From positions 1-11,249 of the forward strand of contig CAZQZC010000080.1 of assembly GCA_964597685.1 (NCBI GenBank): DNA of 11,249 bases. The letters are read 5' to 3'. Position 1 is the first letter of the stretch. The number at the start of each line of letters is the position of its first letter. Shown here piece by piece: positions 1 to 6,391 of the stretch. The position numbers and the translations under genes are program-made. The notes beneath the pieces are model-generated. The model saw nothing but the letters and a program-made list of their open reading frames with translations, did not search any database and was not told the DNA's origin. Source of the DNA: JBCBTJ01 sp964597685. Lineage in GTDB: Bacteria; Pseudomonadota; Alphaproteobacteria; Caulobacterales; Hyphomonadaceae.

Positions 1-375
1 GGCGTCGACAAAGCGCGCGGTCAGCGTTGCAACGCCCGACAGCCGACCGATAAAATTTAGCATGGTCCGCTCAGCCGTCAGAATTGATCTCGCGGCGCCG
101 TCGAGGCGGGCGATCACGTCGCCAGGCGCAAGGCGCGCTCCGTCATCCTTCAATACAAAGAGATTAGCGCCTGGATCGATTAAGCTCAGCGCATGACCTG
201 CTGCGTCGAGCCCCGCCAACACGCCCGCCCGCCGCGCAACGATGGCGGCCGACATCGCTTGGCCTGGCGGGATTGTCGCGTCGGACGTCAGATCGCCGGC
301 TCGACCAAGGTCTTCCGCCAGCGCCAGCCGCACGATCGGATCCAGGACGAGGGCGGGAAGGGGCGGCGGCGTCAT
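1..375 (-). CDS. nadC: Nicotinate-nucleotide pyrophosphorylase (quinolinate phosphoribosyltransferase), N-terminal part, cut by window edge
   Basis: This is the third step of de novo NAD synthesis: quinolinate plus PRPP gives nicotinate mononucleotide, CO2 and pyrophosphate in the cytoplasm. Only 125 codons are visible; the family is usually about 280 residues, so roughly the first 45% is here and the rest lies left of position 1. The reading shows the family's N-terminal signature EDLGRAGDLTSDATIP near residues 21-36, then ARRAGVLAGLD (about 48-57). A helix reading ERTMLNFIGRLSGVATLT (102-119) matches the conserved ERxxLNFxxRLSGIAT segment that borders the active site. The ATG at 375 overlaps the nadB stop in an ATGA, so translation is probably coupled to nadB. 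The PRPP-binding barrel and catalytic residues are out of view. The identification is firm from motifs and operon position. Confidence 0.95.
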   Translation of the reverse strand, partial: MTPPPLPALVLDPIVRLALAEDLGRAGDLTSDATIPPGQAMSAAIVARRAGVLAGLDAAGHALSLIDPGANLFVLKDDGARLAPGDVIARLDGAARSILTAERTMLNFIGRLSGVATLTARFVDA

Positions 376-1922
376 GCGGGCTCCGGCGTGGCGGGGGCGA
401 AGGCGCGCTCAGGGTGAACCCACGTCCGCTCGGCGGCGCCCGGCTGGGGGAAGTCGGAGCGAAAATGACCGCCGCGGCTCTCGCGTCGATCCAACGCTGC
501 CTGCGCCATCAGGCGGGCGGCGATCAGGGCGCGGGCTGGGCCATGTTGAGCTTCGGAATCGCCGATCCAGTTGAGGAGGTCTGTCAGGCCGTCGGCGTCG
601 CGCACGACGCCGCATTGGTCCGACATGCGCCGCCGCAAAGCTTGCAGCGTTTCGTCGGGCAATCGCGGCGCCGCGTTTGCGCTTGACGCACCCGGTGTTT
701 CTAGCTCCCCGTCGCGCAAACGTTCACCAACCCGGTGGGCGAACACGACCGCTTCCAAAAGGGAATTAGAGGCCAGCCGATTGGCGCCATGGGCGCCGGT
801 CGAGGAGCATTCCCCGCAAGCCGACAATCCGTCGAGTGTCGTGCGGCCCCAGAAATCGGTGGCGATCCCGCCCATATGGTAGTGCGCAGCGGGCGCGATT
901 GGCATCAGATCTGTGCGCGGATCGATGCCTGCAGTTTGGCAGGCGCCGAAAACGGTTGGGAAATGTTCGGGAAACGCGTCGCCCACGGCTGTCCGTCCAT
1001 CCAGGAAAGCGCCCCGTCCGGCGGCGCGCTCAGTATGGATGGCGCGCGCCACCTCGTCGCGTGGGGCGAGGTCTCCGAGCGGGTGGTATCGGTCCATGAA
1101 GGGCTGGCCGTCTTCGCCGACGAGGCGCGCGCCTTCGCCCCGAAGCGCTTCGGTGGCCAATGGCGCGGGGTCGCGGCCAACGTCCAAGGCCGTCGGGTGA
1201 AACTGAACGAATTCCGGATCGGCGATCAGCGCGCCCGCCGAATGGGCCATGGCGACCGCATCGCCGCGCGCTTCGGGTGGATTGGTGGTCACGCGGTAGA
1301 GCCCGCCCGTCCCGCCGGCGCACAGGATCGTCTCCCGCGCCGGGACGCCCTGCAACGCACCGTCGGCTGTGCGCACCGCAGCCCCTGCGACGCGTCCAGA
1401 TCCGTCCAGCAAAAGAGCCGCCGCCTGGGCGCCCTCAACGATGCGGACTTGGGCGCTGGCGCGGATTGCGTCCACCAGTGCAGCCATGATGGCCTGGCCC
1501 GCCAGATCGCCGGCGACCCGGGCGACGCGCGGCTGCGAATGGGCGGCTTCGAGCGATAGGGCGAGGGCCCCGTCCGGCGTACGGTCGAAAGGCACGCCCA
1601 ACTCGATCAGGTCGCGCACCCGGGCTGGGCCTTCTTCGGCGATCAGCCGCGCAACGACGGGATCGACGAGGCCGGCGCCTGCGGTGATCGTGTCGGCGGC
1701 GTGCGCCTTCGGCGTGTCGGTGGGCGCCAAGGCTGCGGCGAGCCCGCCCTGCGCCCAAGCCGAGGACGCGGCTTCCCCAAGTGGCGCTGGCGACAGAATG
1801 GTGCAGGGGCGCGGGGCGAGCTTGAGCGCCAGAAAGAGGCCTGCGAGGCCAGCGCCGACGATCAGAACGTCGTCGCGCGCGCCAGGCGGTTCGGCGGTCA
1901 CGCCCTCAAGCGTCGCCGTCAT
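372..1922 (-). CDS. nadB: L-aspartate oxidase
   Basis: This FAD enzyme oxidises L-aspartate to iminoaspartate, which NadA condenses with dihydroxyacetone phosphate. The 516-residue reading has the FAD-binding Rossmann motif IVGAGLAG (21-28) and the SSAWAQGGLAAAL segment (53-65). It also has HPTAL (His242), RDEVARAI (Arg288), the HYHMGGI loop (His349) and HGANRLASNSLLEAVVFA (Arg382), which are the substrate and flavin residues of the aspartate oxidase/fumarate reductase family. The C-terminal helical domain is present and ends about where other NadB proteins do. I chose the ATG at 1922 because it forms an ATGA overlap with the stop of the upstream gene and lies just before the Rossmann fold. 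A TTG at 1949 would add nine residues but overlap the upstream gene by 31 nt. No good Shine-Dalgarno precedes 1922, which suggests dependence on translational coupling to the upstream unknown gene. Confidence 0.97.
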   Translation of the reverse strand: MTATLEGVTAEPPGARDDVLIVGAGLAGLFLALKLAPRPCTILSPAPLGEAASSAWAQGGLAAALAPTDTPKAHAADTITAGAGLVDPVVARLIAEEGPARVRDLIELGVPFDRTPDGALALSLEAAHSQPRVARVAGDLAGQAIMAALVDAIRASAQVRIVEGAQAAALLLDGSGRVAGAAVRTADGALQGVPARETILCAGGTGGLYRVTTNPPEARGDAVAMAHSAGALIADPEFVQFHPTALDVGRDPAPLATEALRGEGARLVGEDGQPFMDRYHPLGDLAPRDEVARAIHTERAAGRGAFLDGRTAVGDAFPEHFPTVFGACQTAGIDPRTDLMPIAPAAHYHMGGIATDFWGRTTLDGLSACGECSSTGAHGANRLASNSLLEAVVFAHRVGERLRDGELETPGASSANAAPRLPDETLQALRRRMSDQCGVVRDADGLTDLLNWIGDSEAQHGPARALIAARLMAQAALDRRESRGGHFRSDFPQPGAAERTWVHPERAFAPATPEPA

Positions 1923-2353
1923 GAGATTGGGGTGTTTTCGTCCCGCCAAAACACGACCGGCGCGGCGAAATTGCTGTCATACCAAAGCCCTGTCATGCGA
2001 TCCGGTCCGGCAGGCTTCACGTTGAAATGGTCCGGGAGATAGAAGGCGGAATCGTAGCCCTCGGTGAGTGAGCCAATCACGACGCTGCGAATGGCGTAGC
2101 CCTTGCCGCTGGCGATCATATTGCAGGCCTGGTCCATGCGGACATGGCGTCCGGGCGACTGGTCGCAGGTTTCCTGCGAGACGAAGGCGCAGGAATTGAT
2201 CCCGTTTTCCGCCGGACGGATCGTCATTTTGCCGCTGATCGTGCAGCCCTTGCGCTCGATCTCGGTCTCGAAAGACCAGGACCCCGCCACCGTGTCTGCG
2301 AACGCCGCTGGCGCAATTGCGAGCCAGGCGAGAAGCGCTGCGGCGCGGGTCAC
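1919..2353 (-). CDS. Small secreted four-cysteine protein, third of three tandem paralogues in the nad operon
   Basis: Function unknown. The 144-residue product starts with a Sec-type signal peptide (hydrophobic core AAALLAWLAIAPAAF, likely cleaved after AFA at about residue 19). The mature part begins with GSWSF and carries four cysteines in the same order as the two upstream paralogues (KGC, NSC, ETC, DQAC). It then has FYLPDHF, a DRMTGL segment and a C-terminal strand APVVFWRDE, ending in PIS. The start is a GTG inside a GTGA overlap with the preceding paralogue, with a GGGAG six bases upstream. Its own stop overlaps the nadB start. The mature length, strand-rich look and GSW motif near the N-terminus recall small lipocalin-like or protease-inhibitor-like barrels, but I recognise no family. 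It is the most divergent of the three; for example AFVSQETC replaces ELTAxxxC. Periplasmic location and two disulfides are inferred. Confidence 0.85.
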   Translation of the reverse strand: MTRAAALLAWLAIAPAAFADTVAGSWSFETEIERKGCTISGKMTIRPAENGINSCAFVSQETCDQSPGRHVRMDQACNMIASGKGYAIRSVVIGSLTEGYDSAFYLPDHFNVKPAGPDRMTGLWYDSNFAAPVVFWRDENTPIS

Positions 2354-2781
2354 GAAATGCTCCCATCGTCGCGGATAAACTCGGCCGGTTCAGAATTGCC
2401 CGCCCACAAGAGCGCGCCCGCCATGCGGTCGGAGGATTTGATCGACAATGCAAAATTATCCGGGAAGTAGAAGGGCGTCGGCTCGCCCTTCAGGAATTCC
2501 TCGATGGTTGAGTTGATCGCAAGCTGATCGCCGGTGCGCCGAGCCACGCAGCTTTGGCGAACGACGTACTCGAAGTCCGGGCAGGCCTGACGCGCCGTCA
2601 ATTCGCAGCCATAGCGATCCGCGTCTTCCGTCGGCGTCAGATAGGCTTGGCCGCCGAAACTGCATGCCCCGGCGACGCTGGCGCGAAATGTCCAAGACCC
2701 TGCGATATCTGCGCGCGTCTCGTCCGCCGTCGCGGCGCCGGCGGCGCAGAGAGCTGCGAGGCAGAGCGCTTTGAGTTTCAC
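2350..2781 (-). CDS. Small secreted four-cysteine protein, second of three tandem paralogues in the nad operon
   Basis: Function unknown. The product is 143 residues. A signal peptide MKLKALCLAALCAAGAATA is followed by a mature domain starting DETRADIAGSWTF. Four mature-region cysteines sit in GACSFGG, YGCELTA, RQAC and RQSC. Downstream come GDQLAINSTIEEFL, FYFPDNFALSI, DRMAGAL and a final strand AEFIRDDGSIS. The CELTA block, the GSWTF opening and the PDNF motif are nearly identical to the first paralogue, so these two are the closest pair. The start is a GTG in a GTGA overlap with the upstream gene, with GAGGG six bases before it; the stop overlaps the next paralogue in the same way. Two further cysteines lie in the signal peptide and would be removed. 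Sec export is supported by the sequence. A periplasmic binding or inhibitor role is only a guess. Confidence 0.86.
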   Translation of the reverse strand: MKLKALCLAALCAAGAATADETRADIAGSWTFRASVAGACSFGGQAYLTPTEDADRYGCELTARQACPDFEYVVRQSCVARRTGDQLAINSTIEEFLKGEPTPFYFPDNFALSIKSSDRMAGALLWAGNSEPAEFIRDDGSIS

Positions 2782-3233
2782 GAGATGCCCTCGATCGCCC
2801 GCCGAAACTCCACATCCGCCGTAACGGCGGAGACGAGAAGACCGGTCATGAGATTGCCGCTGACGACGTCGAGGTCGAAATTATCCGGCACGTAGACCAG
2901 CCCCTGGATCTTTTTTTCGATCATCTCCTGCACAGAAGAGTCGACTGTCAATCGATCGCCCTCGAGACGCGCTTCGCAGGTCTGCACCACAATCGACTGG
3001 CCGAGGTCGTCGCATTCCTCCAACGCGGTCAACTCGCACGCGAAGAGGCCTGGCTCAGGCGACGACGCGAGGCGCATCGATCCGCGCAATTGGCATTGTC
3101 CGCCGCGATACTTGACGGTTTCGAAGGTCCAGGACCCCAGGATATCCGCTTCCGCGTCCGCGCGATCGGCAAGAGCCGGCCCGCCAAAGCTGGCGAGCGC
3201 CAGCGCTGCAGCGACGCCTTTGAGCGACTTCAT
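2778..3233 (-). CDS. Small secreted four-cysteine protein, first of three tandem paralogues in the nad operon
   Basis: Function unknown. The product is 151 residues from the ATG at 3233. That start is preferred because AGGGAGGG (3243-3250) lies nine bases upstream. An in-frame ATG at 3242 abuts the same Shine-Dalgarno with no spacer and would only add three residues (MHG). The signal peptide MKSLKGVAAALALASFGGPALA is followed by a mature domain with GSWTFETV, four cysteines (GQC, FACELTA, LEEC, VQTC), GDRLTVDSSVQEM, VYVPDNFDLDV, NLMTGL and a terminal strand VEFRRAIEGIS. It is the first gene after nadA, 78 nt from the nadA stop, with no terminator seen between them, so it probably shares the nadA promoter. 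Its stop TGA overlaps the GTG start of the second paralogue. Four conserved cysteines in an exported protein suggest two disulfides; ligand and partner are unknown. Confidence 0.86.
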   Translation of the reverse strand: MKSLKGVAAALALASFGGPALADRADAEADILGSWTFETVKYRGGQCQLRGSMRLASSPEPGLFACELTALEECDDLGQSIVVQTCEARLEGDRLTVDSSVQEMIEKKIQGLVYVPDNFDLDVVSGNLMTGLLVSAVTADVEFRRAIEGIS

Positions 3234-3242
3234 CCCGTGCAT

Positions 3243-3250
3243 CCCTCCCT
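3243..3250 (-). promoter_or_regulatory. Shine-Dalgarno of the first paralogue, deciding its start
   Basis: AGGGAGGG on the minus strand is nine bases from the ATG at 3233 and directly adjacent to the ATG at 3242. Normal spacing favours 3233. It is the only strong independent ribosome-binding site between nadA and nadC, so this one site may feed translation of the whole overlapping chain that follows. Confidence 0.6.
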
Positions 3251-3311
3251 CTTGGACGTCCTCGTAAGTCAGCCTGCTCCAAAAACGCGGCCGATGTCGG
3301 GCAGGGTCCGG

Positions 3312-4451
3312 TTAAACGTAAGCGGCGTCAACAGGCTTGCTGCCCGTCGCAAAGGCGAGCGGCGCGTCTGTCTTCGGCAGGGCGAGCATGGCGTCGATCG
3401 CCTGCTTTGCGCGTACACGGACGCCTTCTGGAATCTCGACCTCATGCTTCATCTCGACCAGACAATCGTAGATGTTCTCGAGCGTAATCCGCTTCATGTG
3501 TGGGCAGAGGTTACAGGGACGAACAAAATCAACGCCCGGATTTTCAGCCGCCACATTGTCGCTCATGGAGCATTCGGTCAGCAGAACGACCTTCGCCGGC
3601 TCATTGTCCTTCACGTAATTCGCCAGCGCCGCCGTGGAGCCTGCGAAATCGGCGGCCTCCAGAACATCAGGCGGGCATTCCGGGTGAGCTAGGATAACGA
3701 CGCCTGGATGGGCGTCGCGCAGCTGCTCGACGTCGTCGGCTGAAAACAATTCGTGCACCTCGCACGCGCCTGGCCAGGTCAGGATCTTGATGTCCGTCAT
3801 CGCCGCGACGTTTTTCGCCAGGTATTGATCCGGAACCAGGATGACCGTGTCCGATCCCCATTCCTTGGCGACGTGTTCGACCACCTGGACGGCGTTCGAC
3901 GATGTGCACGTGATGTCGCATTCCGCCTTCACGTCGGCCGTCGTGTTCACATAGGTGACGATTGGGGTGTTCGGGTACTTTTCCCGGATCAAGCGCACAT
4001 CCGCACCCGTAATCGATGCGGCCAGCGAACAGCCGGCGCGGGTGTCCGGGATGAGGACCGTCTTTTCGGGCGCGAGGATCTTCGACGTCTCCGCCATGAA
4101 ATGGACGCCGGCCTGGACGATTACATCGGCGTCGACAGTCGCCGCTTCGCGGGCGAGCTGCAGGCTGTCGCCCCGAAAATCGCCGACCAGACGGAAGATA
4201 TCCGGCGTCATGTAATTGTGGGCGAGGATGACGGCGTTCTTCTCGCGTTTCAGCCGGTTGATCGCAGCCACCAGAGGCGCGACAGCCGGCCATTCCATAG
4301 GGGTGATGAAATCCTGGACGAGCGGATAAAGCGTGTCGACGTCTGCGCGGACAGACGCGTCATAGGACAGGCCGCGCGCCTCAGCGGCGGTTTGCGTCCG
4401 TTTCGGTGTCGGGAGGGCGCATCCGGGTCCCGCATCGATTAATCTCGCCAT
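3312..4451 (-). CDS. nadA: Quinolinate synthase
   Basis: NadA condenses iminoaspartate from NadB with dihydroxyacetone phosphate to give quinolinate, using a [4Fe-4S] cluster in the cytoplasm. The 379-residue reading contains ILAHNYMTPDI (His78 region), GDSLQLAREA, VHFMAETSKILAPEKTVL, DTRAGCSLA (Cys141), CTSSNAV (about 182-188), HPECPPDV (Cys259) and CNLCPHMKRITLENI (Cys313, Cys316). By comparison with characterised NadA proteins, Cys141, Cys259 and Cys316 are the likely cluster ligands. An N-terminal extension of about 50 residues precedes the conserved core. The ATG at 4451 is chosen because AGGAGG (4457-4462) lies five bases upstream; a GTG at 4454 would leave only two. It is the first gene of the operon and is expressed from the promoter/operator at 4512-4558. 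Confidence 0.98.
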   Translation of the reverse strand: MARLIDAGPGCALPTPKRTQTAAEARGLSYDASVRADVDTLYPLVQDFITPMEWPAVAPLVAAINRLKREKNAVILAHNYMTPDIFRLVGDFRGDSLQLAREAATVDADVIVQAGVHFMAETSKILAPEKTVLIPDTRAGCSLAASITGADVRLIREKYPNTPIVTYVNTTADVKAECDITCTSSNAVQVVEHVAKEWGSDTVILVPDQYLAKNVAAMTDIKILTWPGACEVHELFSADDVEQLRDAHPGVVILAHPECPPDVLEAADFAGSTAALANYVKDNEPAKVVLLTECSMSDNVAAENPGVDFVRPCNLCPHMKRITLENIYDCLVEMKHEVEIPEGVRVRAKQAIDAMLALPKTDAPLAFATGSKPVDAAYV

Positions 4452-4511
4452 CACGTCCTCCTCGACCGTTTGATCTCGTCAGCCACTCACAACAATTGGG
4501 CTGCAAGCCGC

Positions 4512-4532
4512 TTTTGCTCAATATGAGCATAA
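4512..4532. promoter_or_regulatory. Operator-like inverted repeat over the nadA promoter (site 1)
   Basis: A perfect 6-bp inverted repeat TGCTCA / TGAGCA (4515-4520 and 4524-4529) is separated by ATA. The arms extend to TTTTGCTCA and TGAGCATAA with one mismatch in nine. It overlaps the -10 element of the nadA promoter and its likely start point, a classical repressor position. Known repressors of nadABC in Alphaproteobacteria include NadQ and, in other groups, NrtR and NiaR. Which one acts here cannot be told from the window. Confidence 0.7.
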
Positions 4533-4558
4533 TATAGGCGCGAAACGCTTCGGATCAA
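4531..4558 (-). promoter_or_regulatory. Probable sigma70-type promoter of the nad operon
   Basis: On the minus strand, TTGATC (4558-4553) is followed by a 16-nt spacer and TATATT (4536-4531). Transcription would start near 4524, inside operator site 1, and give a leader of about 70 nt before the nadA ATG. The hexamers and spacing are good but unproven. Confidence 0.6.
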
Positions 4559-4614
4559 GACGGCAAGCCTCTGTCCGGGAGGTCGCGCGCCCGAGGGATG
4601 TGTCATTCACACCC

Positions 4615-4635
4615 TTATGCGCAGATTGAGCAAAA
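4615..4635. promoter_or_regulatory. Second operator-like inverted repeat (site 2), nearer the radical SAM gene
   Basis: Arms TTATGCGCA (4615-4623) and TGAGCAAAA (4627-4635) are separated by GAT. The right arm is the exact reverse complement of the left arm of site 1. The left arm differs from site 1's TTTTGCTCA at two of nine bases. The same 9-3-9 layout and sequence indicate binding by the same regulator. Site 2 lies about 155 nt before the radical SAM start and its centre is 103 bp from site 1, close to a whole number of helical turns. Confidence 0.5.
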
Positions 4636-4778
4636 CCGCATTTAGGCCGTGCGGCGACTATTGGCAAGCCCTGCAGACTCCTCCCGCTTTGCCAATCTGG
4701 AGGTCGGGCGCGGTCACAAGGCCGTCAGGCGCCTCGACCGCGCCCAAATCCCCTCCCTACATGCAACGAACGCGTCAC

Positions 4779-4783
4779 GGAGG
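4779..4783 (+). promoter_or_regulatory. Shine-Dalgarno setting the radical SAM start at 4791
   Basis: GGAGG is followed by a seven-base spacer and ATG. This is the only good ribosome-binding site in the open frame that begins at 4617. It sits directly before the point where radical SAM family similarity begins, 11 residues before the first cluster cysteine. Confidence 0.75.
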
Positions 4784-4790
4784 CCTGACA

Positions 4791-5861
4791 ATGCAAGCTG
4801 TCTATTGGGTCATGACCTGGGCCTGCCATCGCAAGTGCCGTCATTGTTACGATGACCGGTTTCGCCCTTATGTGCGCGACGCCCTGAGCGCGGTTGTGGA
4901 CGAGGGGCGCGCGGCCTACGAAGCGATTATCGCGAACTTGCCCGACGACATGACGTGGTTGAACGACAAGACGGATAAGCGCGAGCGGACGCTGTTGGTG
5001 TTAGCAGGCGGCGAATTGCTGATCGATCCGGTTCGCGAGACGCTGTTCTATCCGGCGCTGGAGGCGCTGAAGTCGCGCTATGGCGCAAATGGGCCCAAGA
5101 TTTCGATCCAAACGACGGGCGATGTCTTGACCCCTCAAATTCTCGACGAAGTCTTGGAGCGTGGCGTGGACTCGATCGCGATCGCATCAATCGATGACTT
5201 CCATGTCGGCATGCAGGGCGACCGGAAGTTCGCCTTCATGGACGAGATCCGCGCGCTCATGGAAAGCCGCAATGTGCGCGAGGTTTCGCTCGGCGGGGGG
5301 AAAGACGATCGACTCAAGGCGCCGGACCTCGGGGCGAAATCCAAGCATGACGGGCCGACCTTTCTGTTCTTTGGGGCGCAGCCGGACCTTTGGATCGGCG
5401 AATTGTGGCCCCGCGGCCGCGCCTTTCAGAACGGGCTGTCGACAGCCGGATACAAGACGAATTTCTGCGCGCGCTGGTCGGGCGGGAAGAATTTCCTCCA
5501 TTACGGGCGGGCTGGGTCGGAAGTCGCGATCGAGCCTGACGGCTCTGTCTATCCCTGTTGTTTGAAGACCAAGGCGTCGCTTGGAAATCTCACTGAAGAA
5601 CGCCTGATCGACATTCTCGACAGCGTCGCCGCCCTGCCGGCGATCCAGGCGATAAATTCCGGCGATCCCGAGGCGATGGGGCTTTCCGACGGCTGGGATC
5701 GTGCAGCTTTCAAGGCGCGTTCGGCCGCCCTGGACGGCGCAGGGCAGACCGTGACGAACATGTGTCTCGGCTGTGACCGGTTCTTTGAGGAGGTGCTGGG
5801 CGGCCAGCTTCGCGACCTAAGGGCCCGCCGCCTGCAATCACGCCGGCCAGTGCCCGCCTAA
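4791..5861 (+). CDS. Radical SAM protein with SPASM/twitch-like C-terminal cysteine region, substrate unknown
   Basis: The product is 356 residues. The CxxxCxxC motif (ACHRKCRHCY, Cys12, Cys16, Cys19) binds the [4Fe-4S] cluster that cleaves S-adenosylmethionine, and GGE at 73-75 fits the SAM-binding loop. The next strands (ISIQTTGDVLTP, IAIASIDDFHVGM) fit the partial TIM barrel. Late cysteines at 226 (FCARW), 256-257 (YPCC) and 325/328 (MCLGC), with EVAIEPDGSVYPCCLKTKASLGNL between, match the layout of SPASM or twitch auxiliary-cluster domains. Those domains are common in enzymes that modify peptides or proteins. The very early CxxxCxxC and the region between residues 190 and 220 (FLFFGAQPDLWIGELWPRGRAF) are distinctive, and I cannot name a subfamily. 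The gene is divergent from the nad operon, with operator site 2 upstream, and its stop overlaps that of the convergent speG. Confidence 0.92.
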   Translation: MQAVYWVMTWACHRKCRHCYDDRFRPYVRDALSAVVDEGRAAYEAIIANLPDDMTWLNDKTDKRERTLLVLAGGELLIDPVRETLFYPALEALKSRYGANGPKISIQTTGDVLTPQILDEVLERGVDSIAIASIDDFHVGMQGDRKFAFMDEIRALMESRNVREVSLGGGKDDRLKAPDLGAKSKHDGPTFLFFGAQPDLWIGELWPRGRAFQNGLSTAGYKTNFCARWSGGKNFLHYGRAGSEVAIEPDGSVYPCCLKTKASLGNLTEERLIDILDSVAALPAIQAINSGDPEAMGLSDGWDRAAFKARSAALDGAGQTVTNMCLGCDRFFEEVLGGQLRDLRARRLQSRRPVPA

Positions 5862-6391
5862 TCCGACTTCGCGGCCATCCTCGCGACGAAGTCTCGCTGC
5901 ATCTGATACATGCGCAGGGCGTCTTGGTAGCGTCCGTCTACGAAGAATTCCTCGACCAGGCACCCTTCCTCAATGAAGCCGCACTCGCGGTAAATTTTGA
6001 CCGCACCCTCGTTCGTGGTCGACACGATGAGGTAGAGCTTGTGAAGGTTCAGGATCTTGAACGCGTAGTCGATCGCCTGGCGGGTCACAGCGCGTCCATA
6101 GCCGCGCCCTTGGTGGGACGGGGCGATGATGATCTGAAACTCGGCGCGCCGGTGGATGTAGGTGATCTCTACGAGCTCAACGAGCCCGATGCGCTCGCCC
6201 GTGTCGGTTTCGGCGATGAACCGGCGCTCGGTGTGGTCGTGGATGTGTTTGAGGTAAAGATCTTCCAATTCAACAAAGGATTCGTACGGCTCCTCGAACC
6301 AGTAATTCATGATCCCGCGATTGTTGTTGATGTCGTGAACGAAGCGGAGGTCGTCCTTCTCCAACGCCCGCAGGCGGACTCTAGCTGACAT
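5858..6391 (-). CDS. speG: Spermidine/spermine N-acetyltransferase (GNAT family)
   Basis: SpeG moves an acetyl group from acetyl-CoA to spermidine or spermine, limiting polyamine toxicity. The 177-residue reading is very close to enterobacterial SpeG throughout. It has an N-terminal RLRALEKDDLRFVHDINNN, the MNYWFEEPYESF stretch whose counterpart forms the allosteric polyamine site, KHIHDHTERRFIAE, LVELVEITYIHRRAEFQIII, the acetyl-CoA loop HQGRGYG, NLHKLYLIV and IYRECGF with its conserved Tyr. It ends about nine residues before E. coli SpeG. The ATG at 6391 has GGGAGG seven bases upstream and lies 19 nt after the carA stop, so it is probably co-transcribed with carA. Its TAG stop overlaps the stop of the convergent radical SAM gene by three bases, with no terminator between them. 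The assignment is strong; substrate preference is not proven. Confidence 0.93.
   Translation of the reverse strand: MSARVRLRALEKDDLRFVHDINNNRGIMNYWFEEPYESFVELEDLYLKHIHDHTERRFIAETDTGERIGLVELVEITYIHRRAEFQIIIAPSHQGRGYGRAVTRQAIDYAFKILNLHKLYLIVSTTNEGAVKIYRECGFIEEGCLVEEFFVDGRYQDALRMYQMQRDFVARMAAKSD

Larger units (their letters stand above)
4452..4790. other. Divergent control region between nadA and the radical SAM gene (339 bp)
   Basis: No protein-coding gene is supported here. The region holds the nadA Shine-Dalgarno (4457-4462), a nadA promoter, two related palindromic operator-like sites centred at 4522 and 4625 (103 bp apart), and a long leader before the radical SAM gene. The radical SAM frame stays open upstream to an ATG at 4617, but that ATG lies inside the second palindrome, lacks a Shine-Dalgarno, and the 58 extra residues resemble no domain. 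Confidence 0.75.

Noticed and set aside
735..1559. Plus-strand open frame of 274 codons opposite nadB
   Set aside because: It is antisense to a clear nadB with all active-site motifs, and its composition is typical of a shadow frame.
1923..1949. TTG start for nadB at 1949
   Set aside because: It would overlap the upstream gene by 31 nt and lacks a Shine-Dalgarno; the ATG at 1922 forms the same four-base overlap seen at the other junctions.
4617..4790. N-terminal extension of the radical SAM gene to the upstream ATG at 4617
   Set aside because: That ATG has no Shine-Dalgarno, lies inside the second palindrome, and the 58 added residues resemble no domain; GGAGG with seven-base spacing marks 4791.
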